Shown here: positions 42,460-54,719 of the stretch, piece after piece
Layout: every line of letters starts with the position of its first letter
Numbering within the stretch: the first letter of the stretch is position 1
Assembly: GCA_019722365.1 (NCBI GenBank)
Contig: JADFUC010000042.1
Span: 186,001 to 250,000 of the forward strand
From: Lithospermum erythrorhizon
Lineage: Eukaryota; Streptophyta; Magnoliopsida; Boraginales; Boraginaceae
Length of the DNA stretch: 64,000 bases
Reading direction: 5' to 3'
Program-made: the position numbers and the translations under genes
The notes under the pieces: model-generated
Seen by the model: the letters and a program-made list of their open reading frames with translations, nothing else
Told to the model about the DNA's origin: nothing
Database searches by the model: none

Positions 42460-43215
42460 TTCAGTTGCTCATTGTATCTTTCTGCTCAATATTTTTCCAG
42501 AGTCCTTGACTACTTTAATTAGGCGCATTTGATTTGTGTAGTTGTGCTCGATATACTACTTACTATGGAGTTAACGCATCCACTTGTTTTGGTACATTAA
42601 TGATCGACTTCTAAATTAAAGTAAGATGATCGAATAGGAAAATATAATAAATCTTACTGAAATTTGATGTCATTCGCACCTAAGTTTTCAAGGTCCAACT
42701 CTGAGGGAAAAACCACAAGGATTCTAACTTGTAAGGATTCAATAATGCCAACTTTGCCCTTCATATATAAGCTAAAAAATTCTCACTTTTTCTCATAAAC
42801 ATGGAGCTCTTTCATGTACAAAACAAAACGAGAGCCAAAGTTATTGTTTCGTGTGCATCATATGATATATAATAATCTTATTATATGTGGTGTATGAAAT
42901 AATATAGTCATTTACAGTGTTTCATATGTAATAATATTACTTTTTTCATAAAATACATGTCAAAAGGTTTATATCATGTAGAGCATGTAAGAAATGTGAT
43001 TCATGCGTGTAAACATTGACCAATAATATTAAGTATCATGTGAGATACATGAAGCAGGGGCATAGTTAGGAAATCAACTCTCTTGGATTATGCCGTACCC
43101 GAGTGAAGTAGAACAAGATTAAATTATTACATTAATTTATGGTACAATATTAGTTCATATGGTTTATTTTTTCTCGCATGTATTGTATTATAGTTCGGCA
43201 TCCTTTACTTGTAGT
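42460..43215. other. Intergenic, nothing recognised
   Basis: AT-rich sequence with no open frame of note and no repeat structure that I could define. Confidence 0.4.
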
Positions 43216-43227
43216 TGTAAATAGCAT

Positions 43228-43362
43228 TAAATAGCGGTAGCGTCCTTGTGATATCGTGGCGTCAGCGGTAAGCGTAAGCGTATCTGATTTCCTTGATAAA
43301 TAGCGGTAAAATAAGCGGCAAATGCTTGGCGAATAGCGGTCAATAGCGGCGAAATAGCGGAT
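43228..43362. repeat. Cluster of AAATAGCGG repeats
   Basis: AATAGCGG or AAGCGG words occur at least seven times in about 135 bases (AAATAGCGGTAGCG, GCGGTAAGCG, AAATAGCGGTAAAATAAGCGG, GAATAGCGG, CAATAGCGG, GAAATAGCGG). Dense short subterminal repeats of this kind are typical of hAT-type transposon ends. Assignment to hAT is an inference. Confidence 0.55.
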
Positions 43363-43749
43363 TTTGGAGTTTCGTAGCTATGGACGCTAGCAATCAATCC
43401 ATAGCTTTGATCCTTGCTCACATAAGGCATCGTCAAATTATGCGCTCGTCCGTATTTTGAATCTCCCAATAAAGTGCAGTGCAGGTAGCAGGCATCGTTA
43501 TCTCGACACATGAAGGCTGCAAAACAACAATATGTGATAAAACATGATTGAAATTTAAAATTATAAATGTCCTAATACAAGCTGGCCTTTGGCAGTACGC
43601 TCGGTGACACGATTAGGGAAGGCGTGTGAGGCCACATGCGTCCGTATGAAACAAGCACCACATTGTACCTTATAGCAATTATGTGGCCTACCTCCGGCAA
43701 TGTCATCCAATTGAAAAGTGGGGCATTATAGGCACCAAAGAAAGCTATT

Positions 43750-46430
43750 TTTGTTGGATCTTACGATTAAAATAACAATTATAAAAATCGTAACCAGGAT
43801 TCTACGAATATAATAAAAATAATAACATACGAGTGTGAAACTTTATAAGGGGATCATCGATTGGAATATGTTTGAGGAGGAGAATATGAACAATCAATGT
43901 AGATTGATTGTAAGAATAGTCCACGCTGATGTATGAACCAACCCTCGTTGAGGCTTTCTGAAGATCTTTAAAATATTAAAGCGTAGGCAGTTGAGAGAAA
44001 AAGATTTAATGAAGATTTACCTTTCTTAGTCGACTAACTCAAAAGAGGAGAGAGAGTTTGACTTTGCTTTTCTCGCCAAGAAGGAATGAGTAAATATTTT
44101 CATGCAAAAGATGGACATATATATAGGGGTGGTGGAATGTTCTAGAATGACTATCCCTTAAGGAGGTGGGAATATTCTAGAAACCCTAAGGATAAACCCA
44201 CAAAAATAGGATAGAAGGTTCCAGAACCTTCTCCCTCTTTTTCTGATCGGTAGCATGTTGTGGAGTTACAACAATATCGAGGTTGTCGTACCCGGCCCGA
44301 TATGTCGCTATCTAGTAAGTTTTCTCGTAGCCGATAGGAATTTTGCTTTTTGATTGCTCCATAAATGCCTTGTCTTGATGATTTGTATGTGATTGAATTC
44401 ATTTGCCTTTTGAACCACGATGTATCAAATGTGCATAGTGTAGACCCCTAGCTTTTTCGGCCTATTATGTTCCTTTCAACGCACAATTTATATAAAATAG
44501 AAATGTAACATTAAGATTATGTCATATAGAGTTATGTTCTTTCATTCAAAATACATGTAGGATTTATACTGATTTTATATCACATTTTTATCCCCAACTT
44601 TTATATAGTTTCATGTTCTATTCATGAGATAGATTGAATGTAACATACAATGATTTTCTGAGAACCATGATATTACTATAACATGGCATATTATTACGAA
44701 ATAGAGCGGATTTCTCGCTCTATACGCAGCCATGTCTTAAGTGCATATGCATTACATGCAAGTGTTATAACGTATATGAAATAAATAGATATTGGATTTC
44801 AATGCGTACTTATTTGTCGTGTGTGTTTCAAAGTATAGTAACTTGTCAGTATACATGAATAAAATCTTTTCTGCGTGTCGATTAATCCATGTATCTTTTG
44901 TGTAGCTCAACAATGTTGGATACGACGAGTAATCTTCCTCAATTTTTTGCCAACCGGCATACCATACTTCAGCATCGGGGGCCGAGATTGTGTTGGTATT
45001 TTATATTCATATTCGAGTTTGGTGACCTTGATGCTCATGTCGGGGTTGACGTGGCGCCAACACTTCAGAAACTTTCTAAATACGTCTGATTCAAAATAGA
45101 ATCGATGGTTTTACTAGATTTGTTAATAAAATGATATAAAATTAATTCGAAAAAATTTCGGAAAAATTCTCAAAAATTAGAAATATTATTTGAAGATTTT
45201 ACACATTAAATAATTTAAAAAACAATTAACAATTAATTATATTTAATTATTTATTATCGCTCTTACATAGGAACTAAGGCAGCTGTATTAAACCTGAAAT
45301 CAAACATACCGCTTGATGCGTAATTCTATAAAATGTTTTTCACATAAATTTACATAATTGTAATTCACGTAACTTTGAGCGCTGCGAAGCTCATTTGGTA
45401 TTTTATATTATTATTAATCTGTAGGTTAAACTAATCGGATGCGAATCTGGAATACTACGGATTCTGAGAACAATAAAAATAACAAATTAATAGTGTATAT
45501 TTCTTGGAATATTTTAATGAGCGGAAAAAACATAATACCAAAATAGGTATCTCCGAATAGCCCACATGACAAATTATCCGAACTTCTTACATTCGTTTCT
45601 TAGAAACGATTTAAGAGAAACGAAACAGAATGTAAGAGAAAAATATTTCTCCTCACTTTTATGGCGGAGTTCCGCAGTAGAGAGGAGAAGGAGGAGAAAA
45701 TTATTTATGACTTGAAAAAATCAAAAATAATATAGGTACCTAAAGTGATGAGATAAGGCTTTCAGAAGGTTCCACAAGCTTCTACCATCCTCATCCCAAA
45801 AATCTAAGAGATAAGATAAGGTTCTAGAATGTTCGTTTATCGTCCACACAACATTGGGAGAATAAGAAGGTTAGAGCTCTTATCTTTATAAATCGATTGT
45901 CTTTGGTCGACTCTCAATGTCGAAATTCAATTTTAAGTCCCGAATGTTTCACTTAATATTTCCACTTTTGAACCCGAGGTATAATACAATATTATTGATT
46001 AGGTTTCTTTGTTTGTGTATAACCTCTTGGGGCGAGCGACAAGAGTAATATATTAAACAATATTAACCGACTATTAATTGTATACATTCTGACGGACTTT
46101 AGTAAGTGTCATAATCTAATATCGAGTGCGGTGATAAATGCTGATCCAACTAGATTAATCGGATTACAAATGTGGCAGGACTGTGGATTACAAATAGGGC
46201 TACCGATCGGATAGGCTGGTTGAAATAATCATCTTGGTTTTGATCTATGAAAACCGCTCATAGAACAGGTAGAAGGTCTTCCAGAATTGGTTACTGTCCC
46301 CGGGGTTCTTGGGTCGAGACTTGATCGCCGTAGTACTGAAAGCGTGACCGCGAGGTGAATTCTGGACACTCCAGCGATCAGTCGTGTTGTATTTTGGATG
46401 AATGTCTTATAAAATGTGAAATTCACGATT
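43750..46430. mobile_element. Old LTR-type retroelement fragments
   Basis: 43770-44240 and 45150-45960 both resemble 4380-5150 in word order, so at least two related LTR copies lie here. Sequence between them has no gene-length frame or recognised domain. Ends and strand are not resolved. Confidence 0.35.
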
Positions 46431-47326
46431 AGAATAAATTTACTATGAGTGATGTATTTATGGCCTTAGTCTGAAGTGATGGTACCAGCCCTGTTTTGAT
46501 TATGACACTTGTCATTAATGCGTAACAATGGCCTGCGTGGAGGCACTATCACTTTAATGGGCCTCATTGAGAATATCATATAACATTACTTTCCATTTGA
46601 GTGGTTAGCATTTTCAGAATGTTAGGGGATCTTTTTATGGGCCGAAAACCGCTCATGGACAGAACCCCTCTCTCAAACCGCTAGGTACCGTTGAAGAGGA
46701 GAACCGTCTTTGACAAGTATTCTTTGCTGGACAAGACTCGCCCTTTGGATCATCGTTTAAACTTTTGCCCAGTTGATTCGTCATTTGTGGAACCCAAGAC
46801 CTCTCTTTACATGTGTCCATACCTCGACACGAGATCAACGCGTGGGTTCTAAGCCACATAAAGGTACCTTCTTTGTCTTGAAGTGTACTTCTCTTTATTT
46901 TAACTTCAATGACTTGATGTGACCTTTCATCTTTCTACATGCAACTTTCTTCGCCGATGTCTGCTGACTTCTTTGATTTCTCGCGTATTCCCACATACCA
47001 ACGACCCATCTTAGGTAACTTCACCCTCCCTTTATGCTTTGTAAGTTTCTTGAATCATGTGCCTCCCCAAGATATGTGTCCAAGAGTACCTGCGTATGGG
47101 TTTTCTTTAGGGTTTATGTCTGAAAGAACTTGTCAGTTTATACCATGAGAATTTGGAGAAATTCATACTATATCTGACTAGTTTGAGTTGATTGAAGGGT
47201 GTTTAGTGAGCATCTTTTGAGTAATATGGAGAATTAAGGGTTTGGAGATTTCTTGAATCTTTTCATATTCGAAGTGATGGTTCTTGAAGAACTTTCCATA
47301 CCGGTGTTCTTGATATTTGTTCTTAG

Positions 47327-48299
47327 TGTTGAATCTAGTATGATTTTATTTGTGGTAACTTACCAAATTCATACATCCCGGATCCCTCAAAATGATATAA
47401 ATTGTCAAGCACATAATTAACAATTGCATGAATAACGAGCACTTACAGTGATGCCAGCGGAAGTCTATCAACAAATTCTTTCACGAAGCCTCCTTTGAAT
47501 TCCAAATTTGAGTACTTCAAATGTAGTGCCTCTAGTTGGTTGCACACCAGGAGAGGTTGAATCCTACACTTGTGTTTGCTAGAACAATATTGGTTAGATT
47601 GGATGTTAAAAGAAAAAATGAAATTTTTTCTTTTTCATTTAATAGCGGCCATTCTCCAAAAAGTGGAGGCTTTTTGGGCATCTTTGATGATTGAAAAATT
47701 ATTACTCATCATTGGAGTTAATGATTAGGTTTAATATCTTATTATTAATATTCTTCTAAAGCCCAACGAATAGTTAATGACCAACCGTTAAGTTTAATTA
47801 AACCGTTAGTAAAATCAGAAAACACTAACAAGTTGTTAATAGTAGTAATAAGTTACTAAACGAAGGCTCAACTAACTATAGAATTAATTCAATTGACTAA
47901 TTAATTAATTCGGGTTCATCAATTATATTTTACATTATCAATGTAAATCCCAATTGAAATATTCATTGATTACAATCAACTCTCGATTTGCAAATGTAGT
48001 TTAATTTCATACATGAAATATAATCAATCGCTGTATGTGTGTGACCTTCTAGGCTCGAGATAATAGTAAGTTGTATAATAATAATAATTGACCAGTACTA
48101 TTATTATAGCGATTAATTAGTAAGATACCAGCAATCGCTCATAACCCTTTAAATTATCGCGAAAACCCGCTAGTAATATACAATTACTAAAATTGAACAA
48201 CGGATTCAGAGTAATCACGTTTAACCAACAGGTAAATGAATTGATCTGTGATTATGCCAGCGGGCATAATAAAAGGAATCGGTCATTTGATTTCCAACA
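47327..48299 (-). mobile_element. Solo LTR with 5-bp target duplication
   Basis: 973 bases bounded by TG...CA and flanked on both sides by CTTAG (47322-47326 and 48300-48304). Homologous throughout to the 3' LTR at 14654-15607. Neither flank carries a polypurine tract or primer-binding site, so this is a solo LTR left by recombination between the two LTRs of an insertion. Confidence 0.85.
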
Positions 48300-48399
48300 C
48301 TTAGATTGTTGAACCTTTTGTAAATATACGCTGTTATGTATGCGGATCTTGATGTGGGTTGGGAAAATTGTGGGGTTTATTTCGGTGTTGAAGATGAAG

Positions 48400-50900
48400 A
48401 GTTAAAGATTGATTTTGGATTCTTGGAGCCATTTGCGTTTTCCCAATTGCCCCTATTTTGGGTCTACGATTTCCCAAAATTTTGAGTTTTGTTTACCATG
48501 CGCTCTGTACTTGGATATGCAGCGAGTTAGCAATTCCTTCATAACCAATCAACAGCCGCTCTCGAACCCGACTCGCCCGTTATGGTAATGGAACCTGACA
48601 CCCTTACATTCTTTAGATTATACACCGTGGTGGGTGCAGAGTTTACTATTGACAACTTGAAATTTTCCAAGGACCATAATCCTTTTGCTAACATAGCGAT
48701 TCCTCATGATGTGGCTCAGGAGATGGCGAATCGGTTGAATGGTGGAGACGTGGGGGAAAACCCGTAAGATTCAGATGTGATCTCCGTTGAGCCCTTGGCG
48801 GTTCGTCCTCCCTCTTATTGCCTCCGGGTCATACGGTTCGGTACTACTCCCTCGGCCTCTCGAACCGCGGAACATTCCAGCGGATCTTAGCAATAGTGGT
48901 GTAACTCCTTTATTATCCGCTACTCTTTACCGGTAGAATTCTCAGATGAGGATTTAGTTAATTTTAGGCGGTACTTTTCCATTCCCTCATTTGTAGAAAT
49001 GCGCCTTCCCTTAGAAGGGAAGCAGGTTTTTGAGCCGCTGGGTGGCCAAATCCCTATAGTGAAGATCCTTTAGCCTGGATGGGTGCCGTGTATATGGAGT
49101 CCCCCCATCTATGGAGCCAGCTCACTTACTGCTATAGATGAGTTATTAGTACGTATTAATCGATGCTGGCAGGCAATCCGCTACGTGGGTGGACTTCTTT
49201 ATCGCATCTTTATAGTAACTTGTAGGATGGTTGAGATAACGCTACCATTTCTCTTTAATTTGCCTGGCGCCTCCATTCGGGCCGGCTTCTTCCTTCCAGC
49301 TACCGAGGTTGCAACATTTTCGTTGACCCCAGATTGAGCGGTCGCCGAGGAAACAAGATGGCACTCGAATGGTGCTTAAATGAAGAAAGGGAGGCATGGG
49401 TGATGTGGTTCCCGAAGGGGACTTCTTTAAAGGATGCAAAAAACGCTGAAGTTTAAGGAAACCGTCAAGGAGCCGAGGTCGCCAATTTGAGACGGATTTT
49501 GACAACCACTACTATGAAGTATTTGCGAGGAGGTGTTTTTAATCCAAGTGGGTTAATCGCTCAAGGAGTTTGACTAATCCGTGGTGCCTCACGGGTTGAT
49601 TGAGGAGGGAGTATAACCTACGATATATATTTTTATCTTGGATTTCTTTCTTTGCGGCTAACTTTTATATTTCGCGAGGATAGAGTCTTGGCGGCTACTG
49701 CAATCGTGGAACCCCGAGTGCCTTTCTCTGGTGCGACCGCGTTCCACTCTTTAAACGGGCGAGGTAGTCAGAAAGGTTTTCAGAGGGCCTTGATGATTCT
49801 TTAGCATCTCATCAACGATCGGCTTACATTCTTCTTAACTTTTTATCGGGAAATAGGCTGCTTTGTTGGCTTCTCCCTCCTCTGTTCTCGAAGAGACGGA
49901 GTCTTGAAGTTGGCGGGTCTAAAATATTAGACTTTGTGAAGACACTCGATCGCCTGCAGCCCCGTAGCGGGGCGTGCCCGAAAAGTTTTGGTCTGATCCT
50001 TCTCTTCGGGCTCAACATGGCTGAAGTGCGATTCGCCCAATTTAAAGCGGGACACTCGGCCGAATTTTATGGAGCTACCATGCCGTACGGTAGAGTCGGA
50101 TTACTGCGCGTGGAAGAAGCAGGATCTTTCCTTTGCCGATCTCTGGCTGCCCCAGCGGATTAGGAAGGATTCTGACGCGATCAAGTGATCCACCAAATTC
50201 GTAGGCGGTGTGCATTCATGATCAAGGTAATCTTCTTTCCCTCAGCTTCCTTTGTCTTTGTTTATACGTATATGTACTTTCGCTCTTGTCTTATGTCCAC
50301 ATGGGCTACGAATCACGAGCCGTCTTCTAGTCGTAGAGAGGATGCTAGATGATGAGCTTGGCAGAGCTGTGACAAAGAGAGGGCTCTCGACTCAGTCGCG
50401 AGCTTAAGAAGAGAGCGAATGGCTCAGAAGTTCTTGCGATCTGGTATCGAGAGGAGAACAAGGCGGCTGCTCGAGCCTGGCAATCAAGCGTGATCGTTCA
50501 GCTCGATTTACTAGATTAGAGGTGGCCGGCTTTGACACATCTCCCGACAAGATCCAATAGCAGGCTAGTCCATAGCCAACGGCCAAGAAGATGGCGGACT
50601 TGAGCAAATGGTAAGGATCTTGAAGAGCTCTTCTCGGCGAGATGAAAAAGGCCATCTATGATTATCGGCCTTCTAGGACTTCGGGTTGAGCCGAGGGGAA
50701 AAGCGGCTAATTGCCTTTGTTGTTTTGCAAAGACATATAAGGAGATTAACCACGATGTTAGCAATTACTTGGACTTCATTCAACCGTATCTGAGAAGAAT
50801 GGTTGCCTCCTTTGGACACTTTCCGTCGCCCGCGGCCTTGACGAGGAGGATGAGAACATACTTCTTGATCTCCTCTGCTGACTATTTTGTATTCTCATGA
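48400..50900 (+). pseudogene. Decayed antisense ORF of a Tat-type Ty3/gypsy element
   Basis: On the strand opposite to the neighbouring pol, protein-like pieces appear in shifting frames. FRRYFSIPSFVEMRLPLEG lies near 48966. Around 49190-49330 there is an IRYVGGLLYRIF segment followed by LPFLFNLPGASIRAGFFLP. Near 50350-50900 there is an Arg/Glu/Lys-rich, possibly coiled-coil, tail. The order resembles the plant Transposase_28 / putative gypsy-type transposon family (PF04195), known as an extra antisense ORF between pol and the 3' LTR in Tat-lineage elements. Several stops and frame changes show it is dead. Assignment rests on motif recall, and the 5' limit is unclear because of the solo LTR. 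Confidence 0.45.
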
Positions 50901-51352
50901 CTTTTTAAGAACATTTGTCTAACATGTTATTTTTTTTGCGCCTTTTGAACACTTGCTTGTAATACCCGTGTTTGTAATTACTTTTCGTTTAAGCTTTTAC
51001 TTGTGCATTTATTTACAGATTCTACTTATAATTGCTTTTGCCTGTTTCATTATCTTTTTAATCGGGGCATATGCCCCTTGTCCCCTGTGCCAATTGTCTT
51101 GTTTGTTATATTCAAGAGGGTTGGCACACTTATGAAACGCCCGGTTGTAGGATTTAACCACCGATTCACGCTTTATGGATTTATTCCCTTTTGCGGCAAG
51201 CTTTAAGAAGCGGTTATAGGCTTTGATGACCAGCGAATGATCGGTTCAATTTTGGTCCCGAATGCATGTTAATGCATATAATTATATTATGGATTTGCGT
51301 ACCGACTTTGATGCTATAGAGTTCTCCATAATTTTAGAAAAACAGTGATGGC

Positions 51353-51356
<4 letters not shown>

Positions 51357-51396
<40 letters not shown>
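51357..51396. repeat. (TA)n microsatellite
   Basis: A pure TA run of about 40 bases just past the integrase remnant. Confidence 0.95.
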
Positions 51397-51403
<7 letters not shown>

Positions 51404-51499
51404 AAACAGCAGCATTATTAATGGTTATTTCTTGTAAGCGATTTTTACACATGACCCTTTTTGGGTGGTTACACATAATATTTGCATAGTTTAGATGCA

Positions 51500-52540
51500 T
51501 TCGATTCAAGGAACGACTGCCATCTAGTCTTCTAGCTCATATGTGCTTGGTCCCACAACTCTTTTCACCCGATATGGCCTAAAATATAGAGGCACCGAAA
51601 CTGCTACGCTCTTTAGGTTGACTTCTTTGACATAACCGCGTCTCTCTTAGATCTCTCCCAATGAAATTGGCCCGGTTTAATCGCCGGTTGTAATGCCTAG
51701 CCATAAGCTATTATTTGTATTTGAGAGTCTTATATAGGGCTTAAATTTCTTCCGCTTCATCCCACAGTTGAGATGTTGTGACCGCGGGTCATTTCTTTCT
51801 TCTTCCAAATCAAAAGCCTCACGTATGTGGGTAAACCAACCTCTGCCAGGTAAAACCGCCTACATTCCATAGGTAAGAACGAAAGAGCCTACTTTGTTGC
51901 TTGATTAGGTGTGAAAGCAGAGCGACACATTGGGATGACCTATCGACTTCCTCCTCCTTTATTGCTATGGAGTATGTTCTTCTTGATGCCTTTAAATAGT
52001 ACGGTTAAGCTGACCTCGACACCGCCATTTCTTTGGGGATAATATGGCCAGGACTAATCGATTACTCAATTCCAAATTTCTCACAATCCGCTATCTGAAA
52101 CGATATTTTTGGGATTCAGGCAGCGTGATGATGTTTTTCCACAAGCCCGAACATCCTTTTTGACACAGTCTTTGAAGAGTCTGCCTCTGCCACTTCTTTG
52201 AGGAAATAATAGGCGCGCGATGGTGAATTCGGCTCCTCACGGGGCTTGAAGCAGCTTTCCTACCCGGAAGATCGATTTCGCATAACAAATGGTGGAATGG
52301 GACTTATTTGAAGTGTGGGATGTGGTGGGGGGATCCCAACTGGCAAGAGATCTTTACAGCTGGCCCGATAGTATCCCGGCTTCGAGTGATGCTTATAGCT
52401 AAGAGGTGGCGCTTCATGCATCCTACCGTGTATCTGGCAACAATTTGGGAACATCCTCAGTTGATATGCAAGTTAACAATGGTCCATCCCAAGATTTCCT
52501 ATACAACTCTCCTTGATACATTTGGTATTTGAAGCTTTGG
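51500..52540 (-). pseudogene. Ty3/gypsy integrase remnant
   Basis: Read on the minus strand in changing frames. YQMYQGELYRKSWDGPLLTC (near 52530) matches the start of the gypsy RNase H-integrase linker. A zinc-finger-like HGRMHEAPP...SYKHHSKPGYYRA follows near 52400. A YFLKEVAEADSS piece (near 52200) corresponds to the DYFTKWVEAE catalytic-core motif. Farther on come CEKFGIE and an ARHYNRRLNRANFIGRDL piece (near 51690), the C-terminal integrase region. Many stops are present. It follows RT and RNase H in the canonical Ty3/gypsy order. Confidence 0.8.
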
Positions 52541-53049
52541 GCTGCAGCCCTTTTGCTTTCATGCTGTCAGCTGAAATTAATCCCGCTGTTGGAATTACTT
52601 ATTTATGGATCCACCCGTCCACGGTGTCGGGCCAATTACACTCTTACTTGGCGTGGCACAACGGTAAGGCGGGTTGGTGGACTTGATATATACACGACAT
52701 GGTAACTTCATTGTAATAAGTGGTAGCGGCGAGAGCCTAGACAAGCCGAGTGCAGCACTTTCGTTATTCGACTATGGGGATATGCTGGAAATATAACCCG
52801 TTTAAACCATTGAGATGCTTGTCTTGCCTTAGGATGATATACCGTTAGGGTTTCATTTTTACTCTACAGGCATCCCAATTTGATCTATCATAACTTGAAT
52901 CTCCTTTTTACCCGATAGCTCTTCACCTCTTTCCATGGACTTGACGATTTTGGCCAAATGTTCTTCCATATTATACTCGTTATTAGTCGTAGGAAAACTT
53001 GAGCCGCGGGCGTACTCGCTTCGTCTCGTTTTGAGGTTCTAGAATTAAC

Positions 53050-53523
53050 GCTCACATGCGCAGTTGTGCGGGCTCCATTACAAATAATATCCAGTGGGTT
53101 TGGTTTAATTTTGACTCACAGTCATTTGGACTGGTATAGCCGGCGATTACTCGGCGGTGCATTCGATTGATTATGAAATCACGCGATGCTTGGCAGTGCT
53201 TACACGCTAGTCTTGGGGGTGTAAGATATCTCAAACTCTCTCAACTATATACCACAATTGGTCAATCATACGATAAGAAGCGGGGCTGGATAAGCGCCCA
53301 CTTTAACGGTTGTCTGCGCGCTTGTCGGGTGCGACTTAAAATGACTTTCAATTTCCTTGCGAAATCCTCACCCAGTAGGCCAGTTGTCTATTATGGGTAT
53401 CTTTCTTCTGCGTCTCTTGCGCATAGCTACTTATCCGGTTTTTTACCGTAATGCTGCGTTAACACAGCTACGTCGGGAATGGCCATATATACGGCCGCTC
53501 TTGGCTCGCCGTCCGCCGCTTCA
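53050..53523 (-). pseudogene. Ty3/gypsy RNase H remnant
   Basis: Minus-strand pieces VYMAIPDVAV, LLGEDFARKLKVI, LKWALIQPRF and THWILFVMEPAQ correspond in order to the family's LYLAVS, LVVAARKLRPYF, LLKWA and W.LFVDGSS segments. Frame changes and stops show decay. It lies directly downstream of the RT remnant, separated by the (CG)29 tract. Confidence 0.7.
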
Positions 53524-53581
53524 CGCGCGCGCGCGCGCGCGCGCGCGCGCGCGCGCGCGCGCGCGCGCGCGCGCGCGCGCG
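53524..53581. repeat. (CG)29 tract
   Basis: 58 bases of pure alternating CG inside a decayed, AT-trending retroelement. It replaces part of the RT/RNase H boundary region. Confidence 0.9.
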
Positions 53582-53589
53582 TAGTTAGG

Positions 53590-54500
53590 GATGACGAATC
53601 TTTTCAATTTCTCAAAGGCCTCCTTACATTCTTCATCTCACACAAACTTTTCCTTTGACATACGTCTCAGATTCTTGAAAAATGGTAAATTTCTTTCGCC
53701 CGACTTGGATATAAAGCGGTTAAGGGCAGTAAGGAATCTTGTTAACTTCTGTACTTCTTTGTAACTGTTATGCGGTTTCATCCCTAACAACGCCTCTATT
53801 TTGTCAGGGTTTGGCTCAATTCTGTGCTTGTTCCTTATGCCAAGAATTTCCAAACGACTACAAATATGAACTTCTTAGGGTTATAGCTAATCTGCTTTGC
53901 GCGGTGATTAAAGGTTTCCCACAGGTAGCTGGGTGATCCGCGGTGTGCTGCTTCTTAACCGGCGTGTCATCATGTAAATTTCCATATACGTCCAATTTGA
54001 AAGCGAATATAAATTTTATTCGTTGGTAGGTAGCTCCTGCGTTAACTTCAACCCAAAGGGCATCGCTTCAACGGTATAATCCATATTCGATGATAGCGGT
54101 TTCTCTACCATCGCTGGGAGACGTCGCAGTTGATGATATCTCGTAGGCATCCATAAAGTCGAAGACCATATGGCAGAGGCTTAATCACGAGAGTCCAAAA
54201 TGGTAGCATTAAATTCTTAGGACATGCTGTTAGATTAGTCAAATGAGCACATGGCCATTTTTTGTTGTTAAACCTAATTGCGTTGGACACTTGTGCGAGG
54301 AATTTTTGCTGAATCGATTGGTTGTTAACAACAGCTTGTACCTTTTTCCCTTATAGGCTGTGTTCTTTCGGCCGTTAAACAATAATAATCTTTAACTTTT
54401 TTGCTTGATGGTGAATGTTGGATCGACATACAACTTGTATGCTGTAACCCAGGTCCCATGCTGGCGTATCTTTCCGAGGTCCCAGGCAAACACGATCGCT
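53590..54500 (-). pseudogene. Ty3/gypsy reverse transcriptase remnant
   Basis: Minus-strand order: FAWDLGKIR...YKLYVDPTFTIKQK (near 54490), KWPCAHLTNLTACPKN (near 54250, family KWRMCVDFTDLNKACPKD), FDFMDAY (near 54160), AMPFGLK and NAGATYQR (near 54050), then MEIYMMTRRLRSS at the YVDD motif position, with the two catalytic Asp residues lost. The longest open piece is 53638-53853, containing IEPNPDKIEALLGM and LNRFISKSGERNLPFFK. Next comes a TGA where family members have Trp, then DEECKEAFEKLKRF. The wording places it with Tat-lineage elements. gag and protease are not found upstream, so the element is 5'-truncated. Confidence 0.85.
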
Positions 54501-54719
54501 TCAACTCTCTTTATGAGGAGGCTATTAACCCATTTGTTGATGGTCCTTTCCAATCTTAGTCACCCAGATCACAGAGGTTGGCTCCTTATTTCTTGTGTGA
54601 AAGACATTTGCTACCCTCATTGTATTTTTACTTTCTCTTTCTTTTGTTATCTTAAATCCATATATGATTTTCTACTTCGTTTCGCTTTACATTCATTGAG
54701 CCCTTTTCGGCCGGATGTT

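Noticed and set aside
53357..53584. Plus-strand frame ending in an Ala/Arg repeat
   Set aside because: The repeat is the (CG)29 tract, and the coding signal in this region is RNase H on the minus strand.
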